The notes beneath the pieces are model-generated. The model saw only the letters and a list, made by a program, of their open reading frames with translations. It searched no databases and was not told the origin of the DNA. From the IMG/VR virus record IMGVR_UViG_3300048997_000096, positions 1 through 21,713 of that record: 21,713 bases of DNA; one strand, written 5' to 3'. The DNA is from a virus. Below, in pieces: positions 11,600-19,010 of this stretch (within the stretch, counting starts at the first letter, position 1; the number at the start of each line of letters is the position of its first letter). A program made the position numbers and the translations under genes.

Positions 11600-13531
11600 T
11601 TATTCCTTATTAAATTGTTTACGTCTCTCGTTCAGTTCTTTGCCCTTCTTGATAAGTAGTTGGATATCTATCTTGGGTTTAGGAATGTTTTGCTGACGCT
11701 CAGGAGTCTCACGACTACCAGGAGTCTCACGACTACCAGGAGTCTCACGACTACCAGGAGTCTCACGACTACCAGGAGTCTCACGACTACCAGGAGTCTC
11801 ACGACTACCAGGAATCTCACGATTACTTGGGGGTATAAGGCTTTGCCTGTCAGCGTTTATTAGGGCGTTTGATTGATTTATAATGTTTATAGGTTGGGAA
11901 GAGGATTTGTTACATCCACAACCTCTTTTCTTTTTTGGTGGGATCACTTCTGTTGCAACTAAAGCTTGGTTTTCGCTGGTGATAGCAGCAAGTAGGTTTT
12001 GTTTTTTTGTAAGCATCAAACTTGAACTAGAATCGGATGAGAAGGGATTAATAGGATTTGAGCAGTCACCACCTGCATCGATTACTACGTGAACATTGCT
12101 ATTACATCTGTTGCAGCCAGATCCATTACCGAATACGCCGCCTCCTTTTGCTATGGTTAGATCAGCTTCGATATGTAGTGGATCACAGGTATAGGTAGCA
12201 GTTTCAGTACCCCAGCTATAGACACAACCAATAACGTTATTGCATACTGGATCACAAGCACCGATAACAAAATTGACATCCATATAACCAGTAGTGAGGC
12301 AGAAGATTTCAACAAAGCCAGTTTGTCCGCAGCAAGTGGGACAACCTGTTAATGGAAAATAACCTTCCCAACCTTGAGAGAAGGGATAGGAAGGAAGTTC
12401 GGTTACACAAGGAAGGATGGGGAATGTGTAGGTTCCATTTATGCCGCAACAATCTGCACCTGTAATAGTCATGGTTACGCAATCTGGACATTCAACATCA
12501 CCATCCTCAGTCAAGCAGCAATAATTTCCCAAGCAGTCACAGGCTTGGCAATCAAGTTCTATTGTCTCTGGTAATCCTGCTATTGAGCTTGTTATTGAGA
12601 ATACTTGATCCCCGCAACAAGAGAAATCATCTGATTGGTAAGTGGCACTGGTTGATGATGGAAGATTTGTTTGTAGTTTTATTGTTGCAGTTGTTTCGCT
12701 TGTAACGTCTAGTCTTAGCATATCATTAGCAACAATACTTGTGAACCATGAGCAATAATTAAATGCTGAAAGTGGTGGGTTCTTAACAAAGCCACCAAGA
12801 TTATTCCATCCAGTCCAGGCACCACTGAAGGGAGTGCCATTTAGCATCCACCCACAGCAAGTTCTAGAGTTACAGCATCTTTGACAATAACCACAAGGTT
12901 CGTCCATTACGTTGGGATAATGCGGGATACTTGAAGGGCCTGGGAATTGGATTGTTAGCCTATAGACACAATCGGGGGTTCCACCTTCTCCATTCGTCAT
13001 ACAGCAAGGGCAAATATCGAGATTTCCACCAACACAAGTGGAGGCATTTACTGCGAATTCATATTCTAAGAAGAAGAGTCCATCATCTTCTCCACAGGAA
13101 CAATCTGTTGGCAAAAGTGGAGGAGGATCGGGTGGGCCAAGAGAGAAATAATTGAATGCTAAGCAGGCACCCAATTCAGCATTCAGATTTCCCATTTTAA
13201 TTCTTAGTGCAAAGCTTTCACAACCTACCCCTGTTGTAAGTGGGATGCATTGGACATCGAAAACAAAAGAACATCTGATTTGGCCTGGGGGGATGAATGA
13301 ACCACCCTTCCAACCGCATGCTATACCTGCTGAATCACAAGGCCAAACACCTGAAATATCACCAGTAGCAGGAGGAGTACCGGATATGACTTCTATAACA
13401 GCGAGTGCATTTGGTGGAGTGTTGAAGGGAAAACGGCAACATCCGCATTGCTCTGGAAGGGGATTACATTTACATGGACAGCAGGGATCACAAAAACCTA
13501 TTCTACAAACGTTATTTGGACAATCACTCAT
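11600..13531 (-). CDS. large Cys-rich tail-associated protein with SRETPG repeats
   Basis: A 643-residue protein with about 55 cysteines, many as CC or CxxC pairs, from the N-terminus (CPNNVCRIGFCDPCCPCKCN) to about residue 540. Inside are modules of the type CPDCVTMTITGADCCGINGT, beta-rich and similar in style to Cys-rich extracellular or tail proteins I associate with planctomycete phages. A Ser run (SSDSSSS) and a Cys-Gly segment (KKKRGCGCNKS) precede a disordered tail with six identical SRETPG units encoded by an 18-bp tandem repeat (11703-11828), ending in a charged helix. No signal peptide. AGAGG before the ATG supports the start. It follows the Ser/Cys-rich protein gene by 15 bases in the tape-measure operon, so a tail-tip, fibre or adhesion role is likely but unproven. 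Confidence 0.72.
   Translation of the reverse strand: MSDCPNNVCRIGFCDPCCPCKCNPLPEQCGCCRFPFNTPPNALAVIEVISGTPPATGDISGVWPCDSAGIACGWKGGSFIPPGQIRCSFVFDVQCIPLTTGVGCESFALRIKMGNLNAELGACLAFNYFSLGPPDPPPLLPTDCSCGEDDGLFFLEYEFAVNASTCVGGNLDICPCCMTNGEGGTPDCVYRLTIQFPGPSSIPHYPNVMDEPCGYCQRCCNSRTCCGWMLNGTPFSGAWTGWNNLGGFVKNPPLSAFNYCSWFTSIVANDMLRLDVTSETTATIKLQTNLPSSTSATYQSDDFSCCGDQVFSITSSIAGLPETIELDCQACDCLGNYCCLTEDGDVECPDCVTMTITGADCCGINGTYTFPILPCVTELPSYPFSQGWEGYFPLTGCPTCCGQTGFVEIFCLTTGYMDVNFVIGACDPVCNNVIGCVYSWGTETATYTCDPLHIEADLTIAKGGGVFGNGSGCNRCNSNVHVVIDAGGDCSNPINPFSSDSSSSLMLTKKQNLLAAITSENQALVATEVIPPKKKRGCGCNKSSSQPINIINQSNALINADRQSLIPPSNREIPGSRETPGSRETPGSRETPGSRETPGSRETPGSRETPERQQNIPKPKIDIQLLIKKGKELNERRKQFNKE
11692..11705. 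repeat. GCTGACGCTCAGGA dispersed repeat, coding copy
   Basis: This is an exact copy of the non-coding repeat at 9590-9603, here encoding the PERQQ junction at the edge of the tandem repeat. Confidence 0.55.
11703..11828. repeat. 18-bp tandem repeat, six perfect units plus one degenerate
   Basis: The unit GGAGTCTCACGACTACCA is repeated exactly from 11703 to 11810, with a diverged seventh unit at 11811-11828. On the minus strand each unit encodes one Pro-Gly-Ser-Arg-Glu-Thr period. Identity even at silent sites points to recent slippage. Confidence 0.95.
11837..11854. repeat. AAGGCTTTGCCTGTCAGC dispersed repeat, coding copy
   Basis: This is an exact copy of 8030-8047. Here it encodes ADRQSL of the Cys-rich protein's tail. 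Confidence 0.6.
11857..11873. repeat. TTATTAGGGCGTTTGAT dispersed repeat, coding copy
   Basis: It shares 17 bases with 7477-7494 and at least 20 with 8964-8983 (the match continues into TTGA). It encodes the QSNALIN segment of the Cys-rich protein. Confidence 0.65.
11878..11892. repeat. TTATAAACATTATAA motif, reverse orientation, coding copy
   Basis: TTATAATGTTTATAG differs at one position from the reverse complement of the 15-mer. It directly follows the GGGCGTTTGAT copy and encodes INIIN. Confidence 0.5.
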
Positions 13532-13546
13532 TTTTCCTCTTTAAGC

Positions 13547-14755
13547 TTAACTGTTATTACATGCTGAGCTTGCTGAACTACCACTGAATACCCAATCTGC
13601 TGGTAATTTCAACCAGATACCAGATGTGGCTACACCGTGAATATCGCAAGTTACGTTAGTCAATACTTTAGTGCAGGTATCGTTAATAATATTACATTCA
13701 GTATTACATTTCGGTACAGAAGAGTTTCCTGCACAATCGAGAGCTTGCAATACTAATGTGCTTGGTAGATCGCATAAGGTATCGTCACTGCATTTTGTAA
13801 AAGTATTTGTTTGGCATTGGTTGAAGCAGGGGCCTGAAAAGTTATACACTGCGGTTCCACATCCTTCTATATCGATGATTATTGTTGGGGTTTCGCTTGC
13901 TGGCATACAGCTTGAGCAAGAAGATACACTACAAACGTTATCCGTGTAGGTGAATATAATACTTATAAAGTCATCTACGAATTGCCAGAAACATTCTTCT
14001 TCGGCATCAAGGGTTAGAATATAACTTGTATCATCTGCCACTTCGCAAATATCACAAACACTACTTGAACTTGAAGTAGAACTAGATGTACTAGAGCTTG
14101 TATCGCTGCTAGAACTCGTATCGCTTGAGCTTGAAGGATCTATGCTTGAGCTTGCTCTTAATTTGGCTTGTTCTAGGAAGAGTAGGGGGAAGGTTATTAA
14201 GTATTGGCTTGGGTAAAAATCGAATAGATTGCAATGTCCTGTATCAAACAAGCATTCCGAAGATTCTATTCTTTCAGCCAAGATGCAAGCATACGTCTTT
14301 TGAACAATACCATCTTCGCAATTATGATCTAGTAAGATTCTGATTGGTGTTCCAGCACCTCCGCCACTTCCACCATTGGTGAAATAGAATTCGTTTTGGC
14401 TTCCTGCATACATTTTGACAGGAGTTCCAGATGATGCACTTGTTCCGTTATAAGCATAAGCAGGAGTAGTATCTTTATCGCCATTTCCCATAGATGGGCC
14501 AGTTAGCCAAAGTCCATCACCTGTTGGAGTTGCTACTTGCCAAGAGTGTGCCCAGACTCCATTGCCTTGTTGGAAAGAGTCACCCAAGATAGCATCGAAT
14601 TCGTGAATAGGTTGGGAGAGATTTATTTGGTTACCGAATTGTTGAATCTGAATTGAGTTATCTGCTGTAATACCTACTGGGCGATTAACGGCATCAATTA
14701 ACTTATTCAGATCTTTAGCTTGAAATCTCTGCCCTCTTGTACCACGATTTATCAT
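13547..14755 (-). CDS. Ser/Cys-rich tail protein
   Basis: A 402-residue protein that begins MINRGTRGQRFQAKDLNKLI, a start I associate with planctomycete phage tail or neck proteins (R-F-x-A-x-D-L-N-x-(L/I)-I-D-A-V-N). Residues 40-190 are Gly/Thr-rich and beta-like. A Ser/Thr/Asp run of about 35 residues (SSSSDTSSSSDTSS...) at about 200-232 acts as a linker. The C-terminal part is Cys-rich with CxxC pairs, similar in style to the downstream 643-residue protein. AGGGG five bases before the ATG supports the start. It lies between the tape measure and the Cys-rich protein in one minus operon, so it is probably part of the distal tail or a fibre. The start is only 22 bases from the divergent HNH gene. 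Confidence 0.65.
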   Translation of the reverse strand: MINRGTRGQRFQAKDLNKLIDAVNRPVGITADNSIQIQQFGNQINLSQPIHEFDAILGDSFQQGNGVWAHSWQVATPTGDGLWLTGPSMGNGDKDTTPAYAYNGTSASSGTPVKMYAGSQNEFYFTNGGSGGGAGTPIRILLDHNCEDGIVQKTYACILAERIESSECLFDTGHCNLFDFYPSQYLITFPLLFLEQAKLRASSSIDPSSSSDTSSSSDTSSSTSSSTSSSSSVCDICEVADDTSYILTLDAEEECFWQFVDDFISIIFTYTDNVCSVSSCSSCMPASETPTIIIDIEGCGTAVYNFSGPCFNQCQTNTFTKCSDDTLCDLPSTLVLQALDCAGNSSVPKCNTECNIINDTCTKVLTNVTCDIHGVATSGIWLKLPADWVFSGSSASSACNNS

Positions 14756-14777
14756 AGATTGCCCCTATATTTTATAT

Positions 14778-15176
14778 ATGGCAAACGATGATAGCTTCTT
14801 TGATAATGTTTATAAGACTTTGGGATGTTGGGAGTGGACGGGGAAAAGAAGGGGAAAGTATGGAATTTTTGATGGAGAATTAGCTCATGCTTATAGTTGG
14901 AAGTTGCATAAGGGGGAAACTTCCAAATTTGTCTGTCATCGCTGTGATAATCCTTTATGTGTAAATCCTTCGCATTTGTATTTATCTGATAAGTTTATTG
15001 AAACGGTGGAATGGAAGATGCGGGAGGAGAAGCATCGAGGTGGAAAGTGGAAATTGACGAAGAAGGATATTATAAACATTAGAAAGATGCTTGCTTGTGG
15101 GAAGACAAAGACATCAATTTCTAAAGTTTATAAAATCACTACAGCTACTTTGGATCGTAATCTTAAACGAAGTTAA
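14778..15176 (+). CDS. HNH homing-type endonuclease with C-terminal HTH
   Basis: A 132-residue protein with the HNH_3-type core CHRCDNPLCVNPSHLYL at residues 53-69 (H54, N58, N63 and H66 among the expected residues), preceded by CWEWTGKR...YG, which is the usual N-terminal strand. Residues 92-130 (KLTKKDIINIRKMLACGKTK ...) form a helix-turn-helix DNA-binding segment. It should cut or nick DNA near its own gene and spread by homing. It is squeezed into the minus-strand tail operon in the opposite direction: 22 bases from the divergent start on its left, while its TAA shares TTAA with the tape-measure stop on its right. The start follows TATATTTTATAT with no Shine-Dalgarno. Two of the dispersed TTATAAACATTATAA-like motifs (14801-14815, 15070-15084) lie inside it. 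Confidence 0.82.
   Translation: MANDDSFFDNVYKTLGCWEWTGKRRGKYGIFDGELAHAYSWKLHKGETSKFVCHRCDNPLCVNPSHLYLSDKFIETVEWKMREEKHRGGKWKLTKKDIINIRKMLACGKTKTSISKVYKITTATLDRNLKRS
14801..14815. repeat. TTATAAACATTATAA motif, reverse, in the HNH gene
   Basis: TGATAATGTTTATAA has one mismatch to the reverse complement of the 15-mer; it encodes DNVYK near the start of the HNH protein. Confidence 0.4.
15070..15084. repeat. TTATAAACATTATAA motif, forward, in the HNH gene
   Basis: TTATAAACATTAGAA has one mismatch to the 15-mer; it encodes IINIRK of the helix-turn-helix. The protein motif is itself common in HNH C-termini, so this copy may be coincidence. Confidence 0.35.
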
Positions 15177-17293
15177 GCCATTCCTAGATTGGCAGTATTA
15201 GCTGCGATAATCTTGAGTGCTAATCCACTTGCAGAATTATCGATAGCCCCTGCCATAGCAGTAGCAAGGTTCAAATTACCACCAGTTGGGGATGTTGGCC
15301 CCATACCTGCATTTTTATATTGCTGCATTCTGAGTTGCATTTCACCTTCTGGCATGAAGGATTGTTGAAATTGTCCCCAAGCTTCGGTTATACCAGAAAG
15401 TCTTGGAGCATTTCTTGGAGGCAAAGCGGGTTGTCTATTTGCTCCCCATGCTTGTTGAGATAGATATTCGTCATTGCTTTTACCCATACCAAACCATTGC
15501 AAGACTCTGTTAGTTCCGTGTCCAAAGTTCTGCATTTGTCTTCCGAACCAACTAGGAGATTGATTCAATGTAAACGATCCATCATCATTCTTGGTTGCTC
15601 CTGATCCTTCTGTCATTAGTTGAGCTGCTTTACCTAGTCCAAGTGTGGCTGCTCCTGCTGCTATAGGAATAGAAAGGTATGGATGTCTTACAGCAAGGCC
15701 ACCCAACCCACCAATACCTGTTCCGAATGCTTTTTTCGCAGCCCAATTGGCAGCAAGTCCTCCACCGATGCCAAGAGCAGTATTCCCAACTAATTCTTGT
15801 TGTCCTGGAGACATATTATCCCATTTACTACCTGCCCAATCGGCTGCATTGCCTGCACTTCTAACTACTGGAAGAAATGCCATTCCTATTTTGGCTAATA
15901 GTGCGTTTATTTTTCCTTCCATGATTTCAAAATCTCTTGGTGCAGCAAGATGTGCGGATCTAACAGCAGTAGCAGTAAACCCGACGGCTATCAATGCGGT
16001 TTTGAACCCAGCAGCTATTTCAGATGCTTTAATTAAGCCTGTTCCTATTGCTCCACCTGCTATATTGAGGCCCCTTCTCATAGAGCCTAGATTTAATGCA
16101 CCACTTTCATCGCTAAGAAAGTTTCTTATGCTTCCTGGACTTGTTCCACCTGCATTTGTTCTAATGTTTAGTTGTGGATCAGATAAATGCACTGATGGTG
16201 GGCCAAGTTGGCTTCCTCCTGGTTGGTTGGCCATTGCTCTCCATGCATCAATACGTTCCTGATTTTTCCTGATTTTTTCTGCTTGTTCTGCTAAATGTTC
16301 TGGAGAAAATTGGGGAGGAGCGGAACTAAACTGTGCTAATTCGGCTTCATTAGGGGATTCAAAATCAGGTGGCATTTGGAATGGCTTTGGCTTTTGGGCA
16401 TATTTCCTTTCCAGTCTTTCTATTTCTTCTGCATTCGTTCCTGATTGTTCTGGAAGATCAATATTATCTGTTGGCTCTAATCCGTGCATCCTTCTTCGAG
16501 CTTCTTTTGTTTCAGGTGTTTGTTCGCCTCTTAGAAAGCTGGAAAGTCTAGGGGAGAGCCATTTCCTAGCTTGGGAAAATCGTTGTCCAAGAACATCTAG
16601 ATTGATTGCTGCACTTTCACCCGTACCGAACGATTTTCCTGCTCTCAGAGCGTTAGCTTTCCAGTTCTCATAACCCTCTTGTGTCCAAGTATCTTCTTTG
16701 TCCCCCAAATCGATGGTTCCACGAGGAGTACCAAGCGTTTCAGGATCAATCTGCCAAGGTTTCTTTGCTTTAGTTTTCTTTCGAGCTTCTTCCCATTCTC
16801 TTTCAATGGCAACAGATGTTCCATGTGTATCAATAAACTCTCCAAAATCACGATAAGCACCATGCGGACGATGTGGAGCATCTGATGACAAAGGTGGCAT
16901 CTGATATTTGGATGAAGTTTTTGATCGAAATCCCCTTAACATTGAGGCAATAGCTGCACCTGTTAAGGCACCAATTCCACCTCCTGATGAAACTGGACTT
17001 TGCAAATTAGCTTTGTGCATTGCTTGCTGCATCAATGCAAGCATCTTGTCATTCTGGCTAGTAATCTTTTTCAACTGATTCAATTGTTGAACATCAATGC
17101 TGATACTTCTATCATTAGCAGTCTTGTTTGTAGTATTGGTTTTTATGGTTGGAGAGTATTCACTACCAGTTGTAGCAATCGGGTTCTGATTAATTCTCTT
17201 GATTTGTTTTTCTAAATCATCAAGTTGAATCTTGAGTTTGTCTAAAGCTTCGGTTTTAACTTTGATTTCTAGTGTTGCGTATTGTGCTGGCAT
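15173..17293 (-). CDS. tail tape measure protein
   Basis: A 706-residue protein with an N-terminal coiled-coil-like region (LKIQLDDLEKQIKRINQN, about 20-37), a long polar Pro/Gln-rich middle and a C-terminal third rich in Gly/Ala helices. The stretch KINALLAKIGMAFLPVVRSA followed by GNAADWAGSKWDNMSPGQQE and a hydrophobic Gly/Ala segment is typical of tape-measure proteins, where a helix x-x-x-G-x-A-(L/F)-LPV precedes W-x-x-x-SP-x-x-Q. It sets tail length and is carried in the tail tube; 706 residues suggest a tail of about 100 nm by the usual rule. AGGAG six bases before the ATG supports the start, and GGTAAATA lies 15 bases upstream. It heads the minus tail operon and its stop overlaps the convergent HNH stop. 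Confidence 0.8.
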   Translation of the reverse strand: MPAQYATLEIKVKTEALDKLKIQLDDLEKQIKRINQNPIATTGSEYSPTIKTNTTNKTANDRSISIDVQQLNQLKKITSQNDKMLALMQQAMHKANLQSPVSSGGGIGALTGAAIASMLRGFRSKTSSKYQMPPLSSDAPHRPHGAYRDFGEFIDTHGTSVAIEREWEEARKKTKAKKPWQIDPETLGTPRGTIDLGDKEDTWTQEGYENWKANALRAGKSFGTGESAAINLDVLGQRFSQARKWLSPRLSSFLRGEQTPETKEARRRMHGLEPTDNIDLPEQSGTNAEEIERLERKYAQKPKPFQMPPDFESPNEAELAQFSSAPPQFSPEHLAEQAEKIRKNQERIDAWRAMANQPGGSQLGPPSVHLSDPQLNIRTNAGGTSPGSIRNFLSDESGALNLGSMRRGLNIAGGAIGTGLIKASEIAAGFKTALIAVGFTATAVRSAHLAAPRDFEIMEGKINALLAKIGMAFLPVVRSAGNAADWAGSKWDNMSPGQQELVGNTALGIGGGLAANWAAKKAFGTGIGGLGGLAVRHPYLSIPIAAGAATLGLGKAAQLMTEGSGATKNDDGSFTLNQSPSWFGRQMQNFGHGTNRVLQWFGMGKSNDEYLSQQAWGANRQPALPPRNAPRLSGITEAWGQFQQSFMPEGEMQLRMQQYKNAGMGPTSPTGGNLNLATAMAGAIDNSASGLALKIIAANTANLGMA

Positions 17294-17308
17294 ATGATTC
17301 TCCTATCA

Positions 17309-17316
17309 TATTTACC
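17309..17316 (-). promoter_or_regulatory. late-promoter-like box GGTAAATA before the tape measure
   Basis: On the minus strand GGTAAATA is followed by 15 bases and the ATG, with AGGAG (17300-17304) between. Here the spacing leaves room for a short leader with a ribosome binding site, unlike at the other boxes. Confidence 0.4.
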
Positions 17317-17359
17317 AGCACAGACTATAAAATTAGATTTGGTATCACTACTATATTTA

Positions 17360-17809
17360 ATGGGCCAAATTAAATATAAATGTTCAAAATGTGGTGAAAT
17401 CAAATGGGAAACCGATTTTTATAAAACTAGCACAGCGTACTGCAAGCCATGCAGAAAGCAAAGCAACAAAGACTACCGCCAGAAGCTTGGAAAAGAGTTT
17501 GCAGCCATCGTTAAGCGAAGCAGAGACAAGTATTACAACCCCTTGAAAGCCGAGATATTGGAAGCTTATGGCAATAGTTGCTCATGCTGCGGAGAAGATA
17601 TAAAGGAGTTTTTAACAATAGATCATATTCACAATGATGGGGCAGAAGAACGAAGTCATTCCAATTGGAGCCAACTAACGTTTTACAGAAGATTGAAAAA
17701 AACAAACTTCCCAAAAGACAGATATAGACTATTGTGCATGAACTGTAATTGGGCCAGAGGGGTGTTCGGATATTGTCCACATCAAAAGGAAATAGAATTG
17801 CTACCATAA
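17360..17809 (+). CDS. HNH endonuclease with zinc ribbon
   Basis: A 149-residue protein with an N-terminal zinc ribbon (CSKCGE at 8-13, CKPC at 28-31), a helical spacer, then an HNH region: CSCCGED (74-80), FLTIDHIHNDG (84-94) and LLCMNCNWARG (125-135). This matches the phage HNH type with D-H-x-x-N/H-D-G and C-x-x-C-N. The ATG at 17360 is chosen; an in-frame upstream start at 17282 would run through the divergent tape-measure start and gives a hydrophobic, unlikely N-terminus. No good Shine-Dalgarno is seen. It lies 66 bases from the divergent tape-measure gene and ends eight bases before the protease start, with the protease late-type box spanning its stop region. Probably a free-standing mobile endonuclease. 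Confidence 0.8.
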   Translation: MGQIKYKCSKCGEIKWETDFYKTSTAYCKPCRKQSNKDYRQKLGKEFAAIVKRSRDKYYNPLKAEILEAYGNSCSCCGEDIKEFLTIDHIHNDGAEERSHSNWSQLTFYRRLKKTNFPKDRYRLLCMNCNWARGVFGYCPHQKEIELLP

Positions 17810-17812
17810 ATA
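17805..17812 (+). promoter_or_regulatory. late-promoter-like box CATAAATA before the protease
   Basis: CATAAATA ends five bases before the ATG at 17818 and contains the stop codon of the HNH gene (TAA 17807-17809). There is no Shine-Dalgarno between. Confidence 0.5.
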
Positions 17813-17817
17813 TCTTT

Positions 17818-18513
17818 ATGAAAGAATCATCATCGTGGTGTAGCTCCATTCCCGTTTATACTAAGGATTCCCTCTGCAAAGAGATTGATACGCTCAGCAA
17901 GAAACATAAGTTTGCTCGAAAAGCGTTTAATAGTGTTACTTCTGAGAAAGATGTTGATAAGAGATCAGAAGTATCAATCATTTCAGATGAGTCTATTATT
18001 GATCTGGAAAATGAACGGGTTATTATTTCCGGTATCAATACAGGAATATATCAAAAGAATCCTGTTGTTTATTGGAATCACAATTTCGAGATGCCAATTG
18101 CTAAATGTTTATGGTTAAAACATCGTGGCAGTCAGTTATTGGGAAAAGCCATTTATAGTAAGACTGATTTTGCAGATACCATTTGGACACTTATTTGCGA
18201 AGACATTTGCAAAGCCAAATCAATTGGTTATCTGGAACAGAAGGTTGTTAGGGGACAACAAGATGAACGGGTTGTTACTCAATCATTGATGATTGAATAT
18301 AGTTGTTGTGGCAATGGTGTTAATCCTGCAGCTCTTGTTGAGAAGGTTAATAAGTCATTTTTCTCGCTAATATCAGGCCAAACTGTGCAGGATTACGAGA
18401 GTGAATTGATGCAGAAGCGAGTTGAACGAATCATGAACGAAGTGGACATTGATGGAATAATCAATGAGACAGTTGGCAGACTCAAGGGCCAACTAGAATA
18501 CTACATTGATTAA
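17818..18513 (+). CDS. HK97-type prohead protease
   Basis: A 231-residue serine protease of the HK97 prohead (S78) family that cleaves the capsid delta domain during maturation. Residues 66-95 contain ERVIISGINTG ... YWNHNFEMPIAK with the candidate catalytic His88. LMIEYSCCGNGVNPAAL at 158-173 contains the candidate Ser162 in the usual E-x-S-x-x-x-x-x-x-x-N-P-x-A context. The C-terminal third is a charged helical tail. The start at 17818 is preferred over in-frame 17749, because 17749 lies within the HNH coding region and 17818 follows the CATAAATA box. Its substrate would be the capsid protein at 4058-5521, encoded far away. Confidence 0.82.
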   Translation: MKESSSWCSSIPVYTKDSLCKEIDTLSKKHKFARKAFNSVTSEKDVDKRSEVSIISDESIIDLENERVIISGINTGIYQKNPVVYWNHNFEMPIAKCLWLKHRGSQLLGKAIYSKTDFADTIWTLICEDICKAKSIGYLEQKVVRGQQDERVVTQSLMIEYSCCGNGVNPAALVEKVNKSFFSLISGQTVQDYESELMQKRVERIMNEVDIDGIINETVGRLKGQLEYYID

Positions 18514-18528
18514 TGTTATAAAAGGGTA

Positions 18529-18999
18529 ATGAACACAAGAAATTATAAACATGGCCACAACACCAAGGCTTATCAAAGTCCTGAGTATGTTGCTTGGCAA
18601 AGAATGAAACAAAGATGCGATCCCAAATACCCACGATACGATGAATGGGGAGGAAGAGGGATAAATGTTTGCGATAGGTGGGCGGACTCATTTACTAACT
18701 TCTATGAAGACATGGGAAATAAGCCATCACCGCAACATAGCCTTGATAGGATCAAGAATGATAAAGGTTATAATCCTCCGAATTGCCGATGGGCAACACC
18801 AAAAGAACAGGCACAAAATAGAAGGCAACCTCGTGGTGAATCCTTATGGCGTTCTAAATTAACAGAACAGGATGTTATAACTATTAGAAGCAAGAGTACA
18901 GGTGAACGAGGTGAAATTGCGAGATTTGCTAAGGAATACAGAGTAGATCCATCTACTATGGCAGATGTTATAAATCGCAAGAATTGGAAACATTTATAA
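18529..18999 (+). CDS. HNH-like endonuclease (YGGRGI type) with C-terminal HTH
   Basis: A 156-residue protein with the same core as 3428-3868: YPRYDEWGGRGINVCDRWAD at 34-53, then FTNFYEDMG at 55-63, SLDRIKNDKGY at 71-81 and NCRWAT at 85-90. A C-terminal segment (LTEQDVITIRSKS ... IARFAKEYRVDPSTMADVIN) is a helix-turn-helix of the kind found in homing endonucleases. The start at 18529 has AAGGG five bases upstream (AAAAGGGTAATG). It is 15 bases after the protease stop, between protease and the small gene at 19011, an intrusion into the head gene cluster. It is a paralogue, or independent arrival, of the HNH at 3428. Confidence 0.8.
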   Translation: MNTRNYKHGHNTKAYQSPEYVAWQRMKQRCDPKYPRYDEWGGRGINVCDRWADSFTNFYEDMGNKPSPQHSLDRIKNDKGYNPPNCRWATPKEQAQNRRQPRGESLWRSKLTEQDVITIRSKSTGERGEIARFAKEYRVDPSTMADVINRKNWKHL

Positions 19000-19010
19000 A
19001 GGTTATAAAA

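Noticed and set aside
11703-11828. CRISPR-like array
   Set aside because: The 18-bp units are directly adjacent with no spacers and are translated in frame as SRETPG repeats.
13152-13544. 130-residue plus-strand frame
   Set aside because: It is the antisense of the N-terminus of the Cys-rich protein, with no ribosome binding site.
15645-16262. 205-residue plus-strand frame
   Set aside because: It lies wholly inside the tape-measure gene on the other strand; its Ala/Pro/Ile-rich composition follows from the antisense of Gly/Ala codons.
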